A stretch of DNA of 64,000 nucleotides from an uncultured Myxococcales bacterium (GTDB lineage: Bacteria; Myxococcota_A; UBA9042; DTJE01), in NCBI GenBank assembly GCA_937975765.1, contig CALJUR010000008.1, positions 124,001-188,000 on the forward strand, given 5' to 3'. The notes under the pieces are model-generated. The model ran no database searches. It saw only the letters and a program-made list of their open reading frames with translations, and was not told the DNA's origin. A program made the position numbers and the translations under genes. Positions 44,954 through 52,665 of this stretch are shown one piece after another (the stretch's first letter is position 1; the number at the start of each line of letters is the position of its first letter).

Positions 44954-46198
44954 ATGAGGAGGACCCTTTCGTGGACGCTGGCGGCCCTTGCCCTGGCGGC
45001 CGGGGGCGCGGCCCGGGCCCAGGAGGCGCCGGGACCGACCCCCGAGGAGCAGGCGGCCCTGCTCCAGGCGCTGCAGCAGGACTCGGCACCTGCCGGCGCG
45101 ACCGCCCCGAGGCCGGCAACGGCCCCTGCCGCGGTTCCTTCGCCCCTGCCGGCGGTCGTGCAGTCCGCGACCGCGGGGTTCAGCCTGGACATGTCGTTCA
45201 TCCTGGACATCGTCGGGGCGTACTTCTCGGAGACCCCGCTGAACACGGGCGGGCACGACCCGACCCGCACGGGCTTCGGTTTCCAGGGGCTGGAACTGGC
45301 GATCCAGTCCAGCGTGGACCCCTACCTGAGGTTCGTCGGCACGATCGTGATGTCGCCGTTCGGGCTGGAGATCGAGGAGGCCTACGGGCAGACCCTGTCG
45401 CTGCCGTGGGGGCTCCAGGTGCGGGCCGGCCAGATGCTGACCCGCTTCGGGCGCATCAATCCCACCCACCCGCACACCTGGTCGTTCGTGGACCAGCCGC
45501 TGGTGGTCGGCAAGTTCCTGGGCAGCGAGGGCAGCCGGGGACTGGGCCTCGAACTCTCCTGGCTGGCCCCTCTGCCCTGGTACGTGGAGGTCGTGGGCTC
45601 GATGACGGACGCCGCCGGCGAGTGCTGCGCCAGGTCCTTCCTGGGCGGGCGGGACCTGGGCATCGAGGGGATCGACGACTTCCTGTACACCCTGGCCATC
45701 AAGCAGTTCTTCCCGTTCGGCCGGAACTGGTCGCTGATGTGGGGCCTGTCGGGGCAGTTCGGGCCGAATTCGTCGGGCCAGGGCAACCGCACCGAGATCT
45801 ACGCGACCGACCTCTACCTGCGGTACCGGCCGGTCGGCTCGCCCGAGCGCGTCCACCTGTCGCTGACGCTGGAGGGGATGTACCGGGTCCGGCAGGTGCC
45901 CGACGACTCGCTGCGGGACTGGGGCGGGTATGCCCAACTGGCCTGGCAGTTCCTGAAGCGGTGGGAGACCGGCGCCCGGTACGAGTACGTGTCGGGCCTG
46001 GACGGGGACCCGCTGGATCCCGACTGGACGGATGGCCGCCATCGCGTCTCGGCCCAGTTGACCTTCTACCCGTCGCATTTCTCGAGGATGCGGCTGCAGG
46101 GGACCTGCGACCTGCCCCGGTGGAGGGAGAACCCGATCTGGGGGGCCATGCTGAACCTCGAACTGGCGGTCGGGGCGCATGGCGCCCACGCATACTAG
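44954..46198 (+). CDS. Outer-membrane beta-barrel protein, zinc-regulated receptor-like
   Basis: A 414-residue exported protein. After the signal peptide (to about residue 22) there is a Pro/Ala-rich stretch, then a predicted beta-barrel with alternating amphipathic strands, e.g. YLRFVGTIVMS, LQVRAGQMLTRFGRIN, WYVEVVGSMTD, WSLMWGLSGQFG and RVHLSLTLEGMYRV. The final strand ends in Tyr preceded by GAHGAHAY. I recall similar sequences being annotated as zinc-regulated outer-membrane receptors in Myxococcota; that should be checked. GINPTHPHTWSF has two His facing the periplasm or lumen. A role in letting metal across the outer membrane is an inference from the neighbours. GGAGG precedes the ATG. 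Confidence 0.75.
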   Translation: MRRTLSWTLAALALAAGGAARAQEAPGPTPEEQAALLQALQQDSAPAGATAPRPATAPAAVPSPLPAVVQSATAGFSLDMSFILDIVGAYFSETPLNTGGHDPTRTGFGFQGLELAIQSSVDPYLRFVGTIVMSPFGLEIEEAYGQTLSLPWGLQVRAGQMLTRFGRINPTHPHTWSFVDQPLVVGKFLGSEGSRGLGLELSWLAPLPWYVEVVGSMTDAAGECCARSFLGGRDLGIEGIDDFLYTLAIKQFFPFGRNWSLMWGLSGQFGPNSSGQGNRTEIYATDLYLRYRPVGSPERVHLSLTLEGMYRVRQVPDDSLRDWGGYAQLAWQFLKRWETGARYEYVSGLDGDPLDPDWTDGRHRVSAQLTFYPSHFSRMRLQGTCDLPRWRENPIWGAMLNLELAVGAHGAHAY

Positions 46199-46207
46199 GA
46201 GGCGGAC

Positions 46208-47131
46208 ATGCGAAGGATGCTGTGCGGCCTGGCGGCCGTGGCGATCGCGGGGACCCTGGCCGCCCCTCGTGAGGCCGTTTCGAAGGTGCGGGTCGTCGCG
46301 ACGCTGGCGACCCTGGGGGCCGTGGCCCGGGAGGTCGGGGGCGACCGGGTGACCGTGGACGTGATGGCCTCGCCCGGCGAGGACCCGCACTACGTCGATC
46401 CCCGTCCCAACCTGATCCTCCTGCTCAGCCGGGCCGACGCGTTGATCGTGAACGGGCTGGAACTGGAGATCGGCTGGCTGCCGCCCCTCCAGGCCCAGTC
46501 CCGGAACGCCCGGGTGCAGGTGGGCGGCCCGGGGTACCTGGACGTCTCGGCCTTCGTCCAGCGGCTGGACGTGCCGACGGCACCGGTGGATCGGTCCCAG
46601 GGAGACGTGCATCCCAACGGCAACCCGCACTTCCTGTTCGACGCGGGATCGATCGGGAGGGTGGTGCGGGCGGTCGCGGACCTGCTGGGCCGGAACGATC
46701 CGGAGGGGGCGGCCTCGTATTCCGCCCGGGCCGCGAGCCTGGCCGAACGGCTGGATCGCGCATCGATGGAGGCGGTCGCCAAGGTGGCGGCGCTGCCTGC
46801 CGCAAGTCGACGGGTCGTGTCGTACCACCGGTCGTTCCCGTACCTGTACCGGTGGCTGGGGCTGGAGGAGGTGGCCACGATCGAGCCGCGGCCCGGCATC
46901 CCGCCCGACCCGTCGCACGTCTCCCGGGTGCTGGCCACGATGAAGGCGACCGGCGCCCGGGTGATCGTCCAGGAGGAGTTCTACCCGCGCAGCACCAGCC
47001 AGACCCTGGCGCGGCTGACCGGGGCGACCCTGGTGATCGTGCCGGGAGGGGTGGACGCGGGCCGTGGCGAGACGCTGGTCGACTACGTGCAGCAGGTCGC
47101 CGGGGGGGTGATCCATGCGATGTCGCACTGA
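46208..47131 (+). CDS. Metal ABC transporter substrate-binding protein, ZnuA-like
   Basis: A 307-residue periplasmic protein of the cluster A-I binding family. The likely ligands are His61 (GEDPHYVDP), His135/His141 (VHPNGNPHFLFD), His207 (VSYHRSFPYL) and Glu256/257 (VQEEFYP). The long His-rich loop of some zinc binders is absent; only a short HPNGNPH is present. The set of three His with an acidic residue is usual for zinc or manganese. The signal peptide is present, without a lipobox. It ends 17 bases after the start of the next lipoprotein gene, so the two are tightly coupled. Confidence 0.9.
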   Translation: MRRMLCGLAAVAIAGTLAAPREAVSKVRVVATLATLGAVAREVGGDRVTVDVMASPGEDPHYVDPRPNLILLLSRADALIVNGLELEIGWLPPLQAQSRNARVQVGGPGYLDVSAFVQRLDVPTAPVDRSQGDVHPNGNPHFLFDAGSIGRVVRAVADLLGRNDPEGAASYSARAASLAERLDRASMEAVAKVAALPAASRRVVSYHRSFPYLYRWLGLEEVATIEPRPGIPPDPSHVSRVLATMKATGARVIVQEEFYPRSTSQTLARLTGATLVIVPGGVDAGRGETLVDYVQQVAGGVIHAMSH

Positions 47132-47993
47132 GTCCCGCCCCGGTTCGATCGCGGTCCTGGCAGGGGTCCTTTCGTCCTGGGCACTCGCCGGCTGCGCCTT
47201 CGACAACGGCGAACCCTGGGGCCGGGCCGAGGTCGGGCTGGTGCTTTCGTTCCACCCGTCCGCGGGCCGGTGGACGGAGGAAGGCCGCCTGAAGACGTCC
47301 GGCGACTACGCCATCGAACTGGAGGCCCTGGACCTGCGCGTCGATGCCCTGTCGCTGGTCCTGGGACCCGGCGGCGCCGCGGTGTCCGCGGGCTTCGACC
47401 CGGCGAACCCCCCCGAGGGCTACGGCCTGTGCCACTCCGGCCACTGCCACGCGGACGACGGGCGGCTGGTCCCGTACGAGGAGATCGTCGCCGAGATGGG
47501 GCTGGCGACCGGGGAGACGACGCGCCTGGACGTCGCCACGGCGTCCCCGGGGGTGTTCGACGTCCTGGCAGGGGAGGCCGTCGTGGCTTTCGGGACCTGT
47601 CCGGACGAGTGCCGGCTGGAGGAGGGCGCCCTGGCCCGGGTGGAGGCCGGCCTGACCGGCGTGGCGGTGCGTGGCCGGGTGTTCGACCGGCGCACCGGCG
47701 ACAACCGGCGGCTGCCCGCGGAGGGCGTCCCGTTCCAGGGGGATCTGGAAGGCGAGGTGGTGCTGAAGGCGGCCGCCAGCGGGGAGGTGGGGCCGGGCGA
47801 GCCCCTGGGACTGAGGGTCGCGGCCACCCTGGACCTGACGGATCGGCTGTTCGACGGGATCGATTTTGCCGAGGGGACCCGGCCCGGCGGGGACGGGACG
47901 ATGGACCTGGCAACCGTTCCGGGAGCCGAGGAGGCGGTCCTGGCAACCGTCCAGGAGAACTCGGTCCTCGAGGTGCGGGTTTCGCGGTTCTAG
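47115..47993 (+). CDS. Lipoprotein with CHSGHCH metal-site-like motif
   Basis: A 292-residue lipoprotein (LAGC, Cys27), beta-rich, not in a family that I can name. The clearest feature is YGLCHSGHCHADDG at residues 103-116, where Cys106, His107, His110, Cys111 and His112 form a dense soft-metal site. A second Cys pair occurs in FGTCPDECRLEE (Cys162, Cys166). The gene overlaps znuA by 17 bases, and zinc transport genes surround it, so a zinc chaperone or capture role in the periplasm is plausible. Alternative: redox-active cysteines. The start was kept because the signal peptide is complete and no closer start exists. Confidence 0.75.
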   Translation: MRCRTESRPGSIAVLAGVLSSWALAGCAFDNGEPWGRAEVGLVLSFHPSAGRWTEEGRLKTSGDYAIELEALDLRVDALSLVLGPGGAAVSAGFDPANPPEGYGLCHSGHCHADDGRLVPYEEIVAEMGLATGETTRLDVATASPGVFDVLAGEAVVAFGTCPDECRLEEGALARVEAGLTGVAVRGRVFDRRTGDNRRLPAEGVPFQGDLEGEVVLKAAASGEVGPGEPLGLRVAATLDLTDRLFDGIDFAEGTRPGGDGTMDLATVPGAEEAVLATVQENSVLEVRVSRF

Positions 47994-48044
47994 GACCGCG
48001 ACCAAGCAAGGGCCGGCCTCGATCGGCCCCGGAGGGATGGAATC

Positions 48045-48590
48045 ATGAAACGGGTTCACGGAAAGGCTGCGTGGGGGCTGGCGGTCCTGCTGGCGGTTGC
48101 GCCGGGATGCGGGGGCGACGGGGGGAACGACGGCGACGTCCCGGCGGACGGCACCGCCGAGACGACCGGCCTGGGCAAGTACGAGGGCGGGTGCGAGCAC
48201 ATGGCCGAGGGGCCGGGCCAGCCGGTCGCGGCCGTGGCATACGGGGCGGTCGGCGCGCCGGACGTGGGCGCAGGGCACACCCGGTTCGACATGGACCTGG
48301 CGTCGGTGGAGGGAGGGAAGGGGGGGGACGTCGCCTACCCCGCGGCCGAGGCCACCGACTACGTGATCGCGCTGGATGCCGACGTGCCCCTGGCGATCCT
48401 GGACGGATCCGGGGCACAGGTCGCCATCGAGGAGACGCTGCGGACGGGCCTTCCCTGCAACGGGGTGGCGGTGTTCCACACGGTGGAACTGGACGTCGGC
48501 AGCTACACGCTGAGGCTGGGGCCGACCTCGATCGCGCGGGTGTCGATGGTGATCGAGGAGGCGGCCGGGCACGTCCACGAGCACGAGTAG
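48045..48590 (+). CDS. Small lipoprotein with CEHM motif and His-rich C-terminus
   Basis: A 181-residue lipoprotein (PGC, Cys22) followed by a Gly/Asp linker. The mature domain opens with GGCEHMAEGP (Cys50, His52) and has HTRFDMDL, YVIALDADVPLAILD and GVAVFHTVELDVGSYTLRLGP, which suggest a compact beta-sandwich. The last residues are GHVHEHE, four alternations of His and Glu/Val suited to binding zinc or another divalent metal. It lies 52 bases after the previous lipoprotein and 34 before the ABC ATPase. Function unknown; periplasmic metal buffering is an inference. Confidence 0.75.
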   Translation: MKRVHGKAAWGLAVLLAVAPGCGGDGGNDGDVPADGTAETTGLGKYEGGCEHMAEGPGQPVAAVAYGAVGAPDVGAGHTRFDMDLASVEGGKGGDVAYPAAEATDYVIALDADVPLAILDGSGAQVAIEETLRTGLPCNGVAVFHTVELDVGSYTLRLGPTSIARVSMVIEEAAGHVHEHE

Positions 48591-48623
48591 GCGGCCGGGC
48601 CGGACGCCTGCGGGGAGGGGGCC

Positions 48624-49391
48624 ATGGCTGCGAAGGAGGACCGGGTGGTCCTGGCGGCCCGGGCGCTGGAGGTCGGGTACCGGGGGCGGGCGCTGCTGCC
48701 CCCGGTGGACTTCGAGATGCGGCCGGGCCAGTTGTGGGGGCTGATCGGGCCCAACGGTGCCGGCAAGACGACGCTGCTGCGCACCCTGCTGGGATTGCAG
48801 CCGAGGGTCGCGGGCGAACTGGAGCGGGGCGACGGCGTCCGGGTGGCGTACGTGCCCCAGCGCGAGGATGCCGGTCCGGGCGTCCCCGGGCGTGCGAAGG
48901 ACGTCGTCGCGGACGGCCTGGACCGCGGCTGGTCGTTCCTGGACCCCGTCGCGCACTGGCGCCGCCGGCCCGAGGTCCGGCGGGCCCTGGCCGAGGCCGG
49001 CGCCGCTGCCTTCGCCAACCAGCGCTTCCTGGAACTGTCCGAGGGCCAGAAGCAGAGGGTGCGGGTGGCCGGCGCCCTGGTCTCCTCCCCGGACCTGCTG
49101 GTCCTGGACGAGCCCACCAGCGCGATGGACCAGGCCGGCGAGCACGCCGTCTTCGACCTGCTGGAGGCGCTGCGGGTCTCCCGGAACCTGGCGGTGCTGG
49201 TGGTCAGCCACCACGCCCACCTGATGCTCCAGCACGTGACGCACCTGCTGTTCGTGGACCGCGAGTGCCGCACCGTCGCGGCCGGCGCGGTGGACGAGGT
49301 CCTGTCGGACCCGTGCGTCCGCGCGCACTTCGCGGAAGGCGGCTTCGAGCATCCGCAGGCGTCCGGGGTGACGGAAGGAGGCCGGCCATGA
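48624..49391 (+). CDS. ABC transporter ATPase, ZnuC-like
   Basis: A 255-residue ATPase. Walker A is GPNGAGKT (residues 46-53), the signature is LSEGQKQR rather than LSGGQ, Walker B is LLVLDEPTSAMD and the switch His is in VVSHHAHL. Position between a ZnuA-like binding protein and a permease indicates metal import. It shares four bases (ATGA) with the permease start, giving coupled translation. The Gly-to-Glu change in the signature is also found in other metal importers and is not expected to abolish activity. Confidence 0.92.
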   Translation: MAAKEDRVVLAARALEVGYRGRALLPPVDFEMRPGQLWGLIGPNGAGKTTLLRTLLGLQPRVAGELERGDGVRVAYVPQREDAGPGVPGRAKDVVADGLDRGWSFLDPVAHWRRRPEVRRALAEAGAAAFANQRFLELSEGQKQRVRVAGALVSSPDLLVLDEPTSAMDQAGEHAVFDLLEALRVSRNLAVLVVSHHAHLMLQHVTHLLFVDRECRTVAAGAVDEVLSDPCVRAHFAEGGFEHPQASGVTEGGRP

Positions 49392-50314
49392 CTGCCGCGG
49401 ACGCGCCGACGCTGGCGCAGTTCTTCGAGGCCTGGGACCTGTTCCGCGACCCCGCGCTGTCGGGGGCCGTGGCCGGGGCGCTGCTGGGATGGCTGGGGGT
49501 CTACGTCGTGCTGGGCCGCATGGTCTTCCTGTCGGCGGCCCTGTCCCAGGCGGCGGGCCTGGGCGTGGCGCTGGCCTTCTGGGCGGGGGCCGCGGCCGGC
49601 ACGGCGGGCGCGTCGACGGGCGCGTCCTGGCTGTCTCCCTGGCTGGGGTCGATCGGGATGACCGGCCTGGCGACCCTGCTGCTGCTGGCGGACCGCAGCC
49701 CGGGCGGCATCCGGCGCGAGGCGGCGCTGGGCTTCGCGTACCTCGCCGGAGCGGCCGGCACGCTGGCGGTGGGCACCCGCATCGCCGCCGAGGCGCACGA
49801 CATCGACACCCTGCTGTTCGGGTCCGCCGTGGCCGTCGTGCCCGGGGATTTCCGCCTTCTCCTGGCGGTCGCCGCGGGCCTGCTGCTGCTGCACGCGTGG
49901 ACCGTGCGGGGGATGGCGCAGGCCGCCTTCTCGTCCGAGGCGGCTCGGGTGCGTGGCCTGCCCGTCGGCCTGCTGCGGATCCTGCTGTTCGGGTCCCTGG
50001 CCGTGGCGATCTCGGTCTGCACCCGGGTGATCGGCGCGCTGCCGGTCTTCGCGTTGTCCGTCCTGCCCGCCGTCGCGGCCACCCGGCTCGCGCCTTCGGT
50101 GCGCGGGGCGCTGCTGCTGGCGACGGTCTTCGGCGCCCTGTCCGGGTTCGCCGGGTACGTGGTGGCCTTCCTGTACAGCCTGCCCGTCGGGGCTTCGCAG
50201 ACGCTGCTGGCGGCCGTCCTCGTGGCGGCGGCCTTCCTGGCCGGTCTCCCGGCGTCTCTCAGGATGCGCGCGGCCCGCTACCGGCGCGGGATTGCGGGCC
50301 CCGGCACGCCTTGA
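49388..50314 (+). CDS. Metal ABC transporter permease, ZnuB-like
   Basis: A 308-residue membrane protein with about eight hydrophobic helices. GRMVFLSAALSQAAGLGVALAF near the N-terminus and ALPVFALSVLPAVAA in the C-terminal half correspond to conserved elements of the ABC-3 permease family, which imports zinc or manganese. HDIDTLLFGSAVAV is also typical. It ends the metal island, with a promoter for the bactofilin genes directly after its stop. Metal identity is not decided by the sequence alone. Confidence 0.9.
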   Translation: MTAADAPTLAQFFEAWDLFRDPALSGAVAGALLGWLGVYVVLGRMVFLSAALSQAAGLGVALAFWAGAAAGTAGASTGASWLSPWLGSIGMTGLATLLLLADRSPGGIRREAALGFAYLAGAAGTLAVGTRIAAEAHDIDTLLFGSAVAVVPGDFRLLLAVAAGLLLLHAWTVRGMAQAAFSSEAARVRGLPVGLLRILLFGSLAVAISVCTRVIGALPVFALSVLPAVAATRLAPSVRGALLLATVFGALSGFAGYVVAFLYSLPVGASQTLLAAVLVAAAFLAGLPASLRMRAARYRRGIAGPGTP

Positions 50315-50339
50315 CACACGGGCCCGGATGGGCTAGCGT
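50311..50339 (+). promoter_or_regulatory. Promoter of the bactofilin genes
   Basis: TTGACA at 50311-50316, 17-base spacer, TAGCGT at 50334-50339. The TTGACA overlaps the permease stop codon; the first bactofilin ATG is at 50365. Confidence 0.6.
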
Positions 50340-50364
50340 CCCCGCGGTCGATCGGGAGGGTTCG

Positions 50365-50724
50365 ATGGCGAACGACGGCACCGCCGTCATCGGCAAGGCG
50401 ATTACCGTCCGCGGCGAGATCGAAGGCTCCGAGGACCTTCGCGTCGAGGGCGTGGTGGAAGGGAACGTGCGGCTCCAGGCCGCCCTGGTCGTCGGCGAGG
50501 GCGGCACCCTGAAGGGCGAGGCCAAGGTCGCGGTGCTGACGGTGGAGGGCCGCTTCGACGGCCAGGCCGCCTGCGACGAGGTCGCGCACCTGCTGCCCGG
50601 CTGCGACGCGACCGGCACGATCGCGTCCCCGCGCGTCGTCATCGAGGACGGCGCGGTCTTCACCGGCACGCTGGACATGGACGTCGGCCCCCGGCCGGCG
50701 ACGGGCGAGGTCCGCCATGGCTGA
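50365..50724 (+). CDS. Bactofilin (first of three)
   Basis: A 119-residue protein with the bactofilin core of short repeated beta turns that form a right-handed beta-helix: ITVRGEIEGSEDLRVEGVVEGNVRL, LVVGEGGTLKGEAKV and VVIEDGAVFTGTLDMD. Bactofilins polymerise without nucleotide and act as cytoskeletal scaffolds. The core contains two Cys (QAACDEVAHLLPGCD), unusual for the family. Short disordered ends are typical. GGGAGG precedes the ATG. Its stop overlaps the second bactofilin by eight bases. Confidence 0.9.
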   Translation: MANDGTAVIGKAITVRGEIEGSEDLRVEGVVEGNVRLQAALVVGEGGTLKGEAKVAVLTVEGRFDGQAACDEVAHLLPGCDATGTIASPRVVIEDGAVFTGTLDMDVGPRPATGEVRHG

Positions 50725-51040
50725 GACGACGATCGGACCGCGCACGCGGATCCAGGGCCGGGTGACCGGCCGCGACGTCCTGGTGGTCGACGGCGAGATC
50801 CACGGGACGGTCGAGATGGACGCCCCGATCCGGGTCCAGCACGAAGGGCGCCTGGAGGCCGAGGTGCAGGGTCCGGAAGTGGCCATCGGCGGGACGATCA
50901 CGGGCCACGTGGTCGGCCTGAAGAAGGTCGAGATCCTGCCGGGTGCGAAGATGATCGGCGACGTTCGCACGCCCCGCATCCTGATCTCGGACGGGGCGGT
51001 GTTCCGCGGCCGCGTGGACATGGACGTCGGGGAGGGCTGA
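50717..51040 (+). CDS. Bactofilin (second of three)
   Basis: A 107-residue bactofilin: TTIGPRTRIQGRVTGRDVLVVDGEIHGTVEM, ITGHVVGLKKVEILPGAKMIGDV and ILISDGAVFRGRVDMD show the beta-helix repeats. It is almost entirely core, with very short ends. It overlaps the first bactofilin gene by eight bases and precedes the third by three, so the three proteins are co-produced and might form a mixed filament. Confidence 0.9.
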   Translation: MAETTIGPRTRIQGRVTGRDVLVVDGEIHGTVEMDAPIRVQHEGRLEAEVQGPEVAIGGTITGHVVGLKKVEILPGAKMIGDVRTPRILISDGAVFRGRVDMDVGEG

Positions 51041-51043
51041 CGG

Positions 51044-51616
51044 ATGGCGGACGACCAGGGGACTCGCACGGAGATCGGCCCGGACACCGTCGTGACCGGC
51101 GATGTCCAGGCCGACGAGGACGTGGTGGTGTTCGGCCGGATCGACGGGACGGTGGCGTCGACGACGGCCGTGATCGTGGAGGAAGGCGGGCAGGTGGGCC
51201 CGCGGGTGCAGGCCCCCACGGTCATCGTGGCGGGCTGGGCCGCCGGTGACGTGGTCGGCAACGAGCGCGTCGAGATCACCGAGACCGGTCGCGTCGCCGG
51301 CAGCGTGTATGCCCCGCGGCTGGTGCTGCTGGAGGGCGGCGCGATCCGCGGCCGCGTCGTGATGGACGGCACCCGTCCCGAGTCCGCCCCGGAGAACGTT
51401 CCGGTCGCCCGTGCGACGGCCACCCGGACCGCCGCGTCGGCCCCCGCGACCGCCCGTCGTCCTGCCGCGGCCTCGGTGCGCGCCGCCCGCGAACCGGTGT
51501 CCGCCAGCCGCGCCCGGGCCGCTGCCGCGAACACCGCCCCGGCCGCGCCGGCGCACGCCGTTGCCGGCTCGGTCCAACTGGACCTTGGCGAGGAGATCGC
51601 GCCGAAGGACGCCTGA
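51044..51616 (+). CDS. Bactofilin (third of three) with Ala/Arg-rich tail
   Basis: A 190-residue protein. The bactofilin core covers residues 8-108 (TVVTGDVQADEDVVVFGRIDGTV, VEITETGRVAGSVYAPRLVLLEGGAIRGRVVMD). A basic, Ala/Arg/Pro-rich tail of about 75 residues follows, probably disordered and able to bind DNA, membrane or partners. In Myxococcus, bactofilins with different tails cooperate with chromosome-segregation proteins; whether that holds here is unknown since no parAB gene is present. Confidence 0.88.
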   Translation: MADDQGTRTEIGPDTVVTGDVQADEDVVVFGRIDGTVASTTAVIVEEGGQVGPRVQAPTVIVAGWAAGDVVGNERVEITETGRVAGSVYAPRLVLLEGGAIRGRVVMDGTRPESAPENVPVARATATRTAASAPATARRPAAASVRAAREPVSASRARAAAANTAPAAPAHAVAGSVQLDLGEEIAPKDA

Positions 51617-51660
51617 ACCCGGCGGATCCCTGCCGGCCGCTCCCCGGCCTGGAGGAGAGG

Positions 51661-52665
51661 ATGGGCCGCCCCGGAACGGGAAAGCCTCTCTCGGTCGCAC
51701 GTCCCCCGACTCCCGACCAGTCCTGGATGGTCCCCGCTCGCGACGGGACGCACCTGTACGTCGAGGCCTACGGAGACCCCGCCGCGCCGCCGCTGGTGAT
51801 GACCGACGGCCTGGGCTGCAACGGGTCCTTCTTCGCGTACGTGATCCCGCACTTCCTTGAGGTCGTGCGGGTCATCCGCTGGAACTACCGCGCGCACGGC
51901 CGGTCCGAGGTCCCCGACGACCCGGCCCGGATGACCGTCGCCGACTGCGTCGAGGACCTGTTCGAGGTGTGCGACGCCCTGGGGATCGACCGCGCGGTGC
52001 ACCTGGGCTACAGCATGGGAGTCGAGGTCGTGCTGGACGCCGCGCACGCCCGTCCCGGGCGGATGCACGCGATGGTGCTGGCGTGCGGCTCGCCCGGGCG
52101 CCTGCCGGACACCTTCCACAGCAACACATGGGCGCGGTCGATCCTGCCCGTCTTCTACCTGCTGGCCACCCGGTACAAGGGCCCGATGATGCGGCTGATG
52201 CACCGGGTCGTGCCGACGCACCTGATGTACCTGCTGTCCAGCCTGACCGAGTTCGACGGGCGCCTGGTGGGCTGGCCCGACATGCAGCCCTACCTGGACC
52301 ACATCACGTCGCTGGACCTGGAGGCCGGCGCGAACCTCCTGGCCTCCGCCGCCGAGCACGACACCCGCCCCTTCCTGAAGGACATCCGGGTTCCTGCACT
52401 GGTCGTGGGCGCCCGGCGCGACCGCTTCGCGCCGTTCTACCTGTCCGAGGAGATGTACCAGGCGCTGCCCGACGCGGAAATGTTCGCGGTCCAGGGTGCC
52501 ACCCACTCCCTGATGCTGGAACAGCCCGACCTGTTCAACCTGGGCGTCGAGGACTACCTGCGTCGTCGCGGATTGCTGCTGGCGCCGCGTTCAGGTTCGC
52601 CGGGAGCGGCCCGCGGGCCGGGCGCGAGGGGGCGTCGGGCCGTCAGGCGACCGTCCGGCGCTTGA
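51661..52665 (+). CDS. Alpha/beta-hydrolase
   Basis: A 334-residue alpha/beta-hydrolase fold protein. The nucleophile is in LGYSMGVE, the acid in VVGARRDRFAP and the His in GATHSLMLEQPD. The oxyanion loop is TDGLGCNGSFF. The reaction is not known; epoxide hydrolase, esterase and lipase homologues share these motifs. It follows the bactofilins by 44 bases. A long basic, Gly/Arg-rich C-terminal tail overlaps the 3' end of the converging FHA gene by 23 bases. Confidence 0.88.
   Translation: MGRPGTGKPLSVARPPTPDQSWMVPARDGTHLYVEAYGDPAAPPLVMTDGLGCNGSFFAYVIPHFLEVVRVIRWNYRAHGRSEVPDDPARMTVADCVEDLFEVCDALGIDRAVHLGYSMGVEVVLDAAHARPGRMHAMVLACGSPGRLPDTFHSNTWARSILPVFYLLATRYKGPMMRLMHRVVPTHLMYLLSSLTEFDGRLVGWPDMQPYLDHITSLDLEAGANLLASAAEHDTRPFLKDIRVPALVVGARRDRFAPFYLSEEMYQALPDAEMFAVQGATHSLMLEQPDLFNLGVEDYLRRRGLLLAPRSGSPGAARGPGARGRRAVRRPSGA

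Noticed and set aside
44397..44960. A Zur operator for the metal island
   Set aside because: No palindrome resembling known Zur sites could be found in the gaps before 44459 or 44954.
48624..49391. A defective ABC ATPase because the signature is LSEGQ
   Set aside because: The same replacement occurs in functional importers, and Walker A, Walker B and the switch His are intact.
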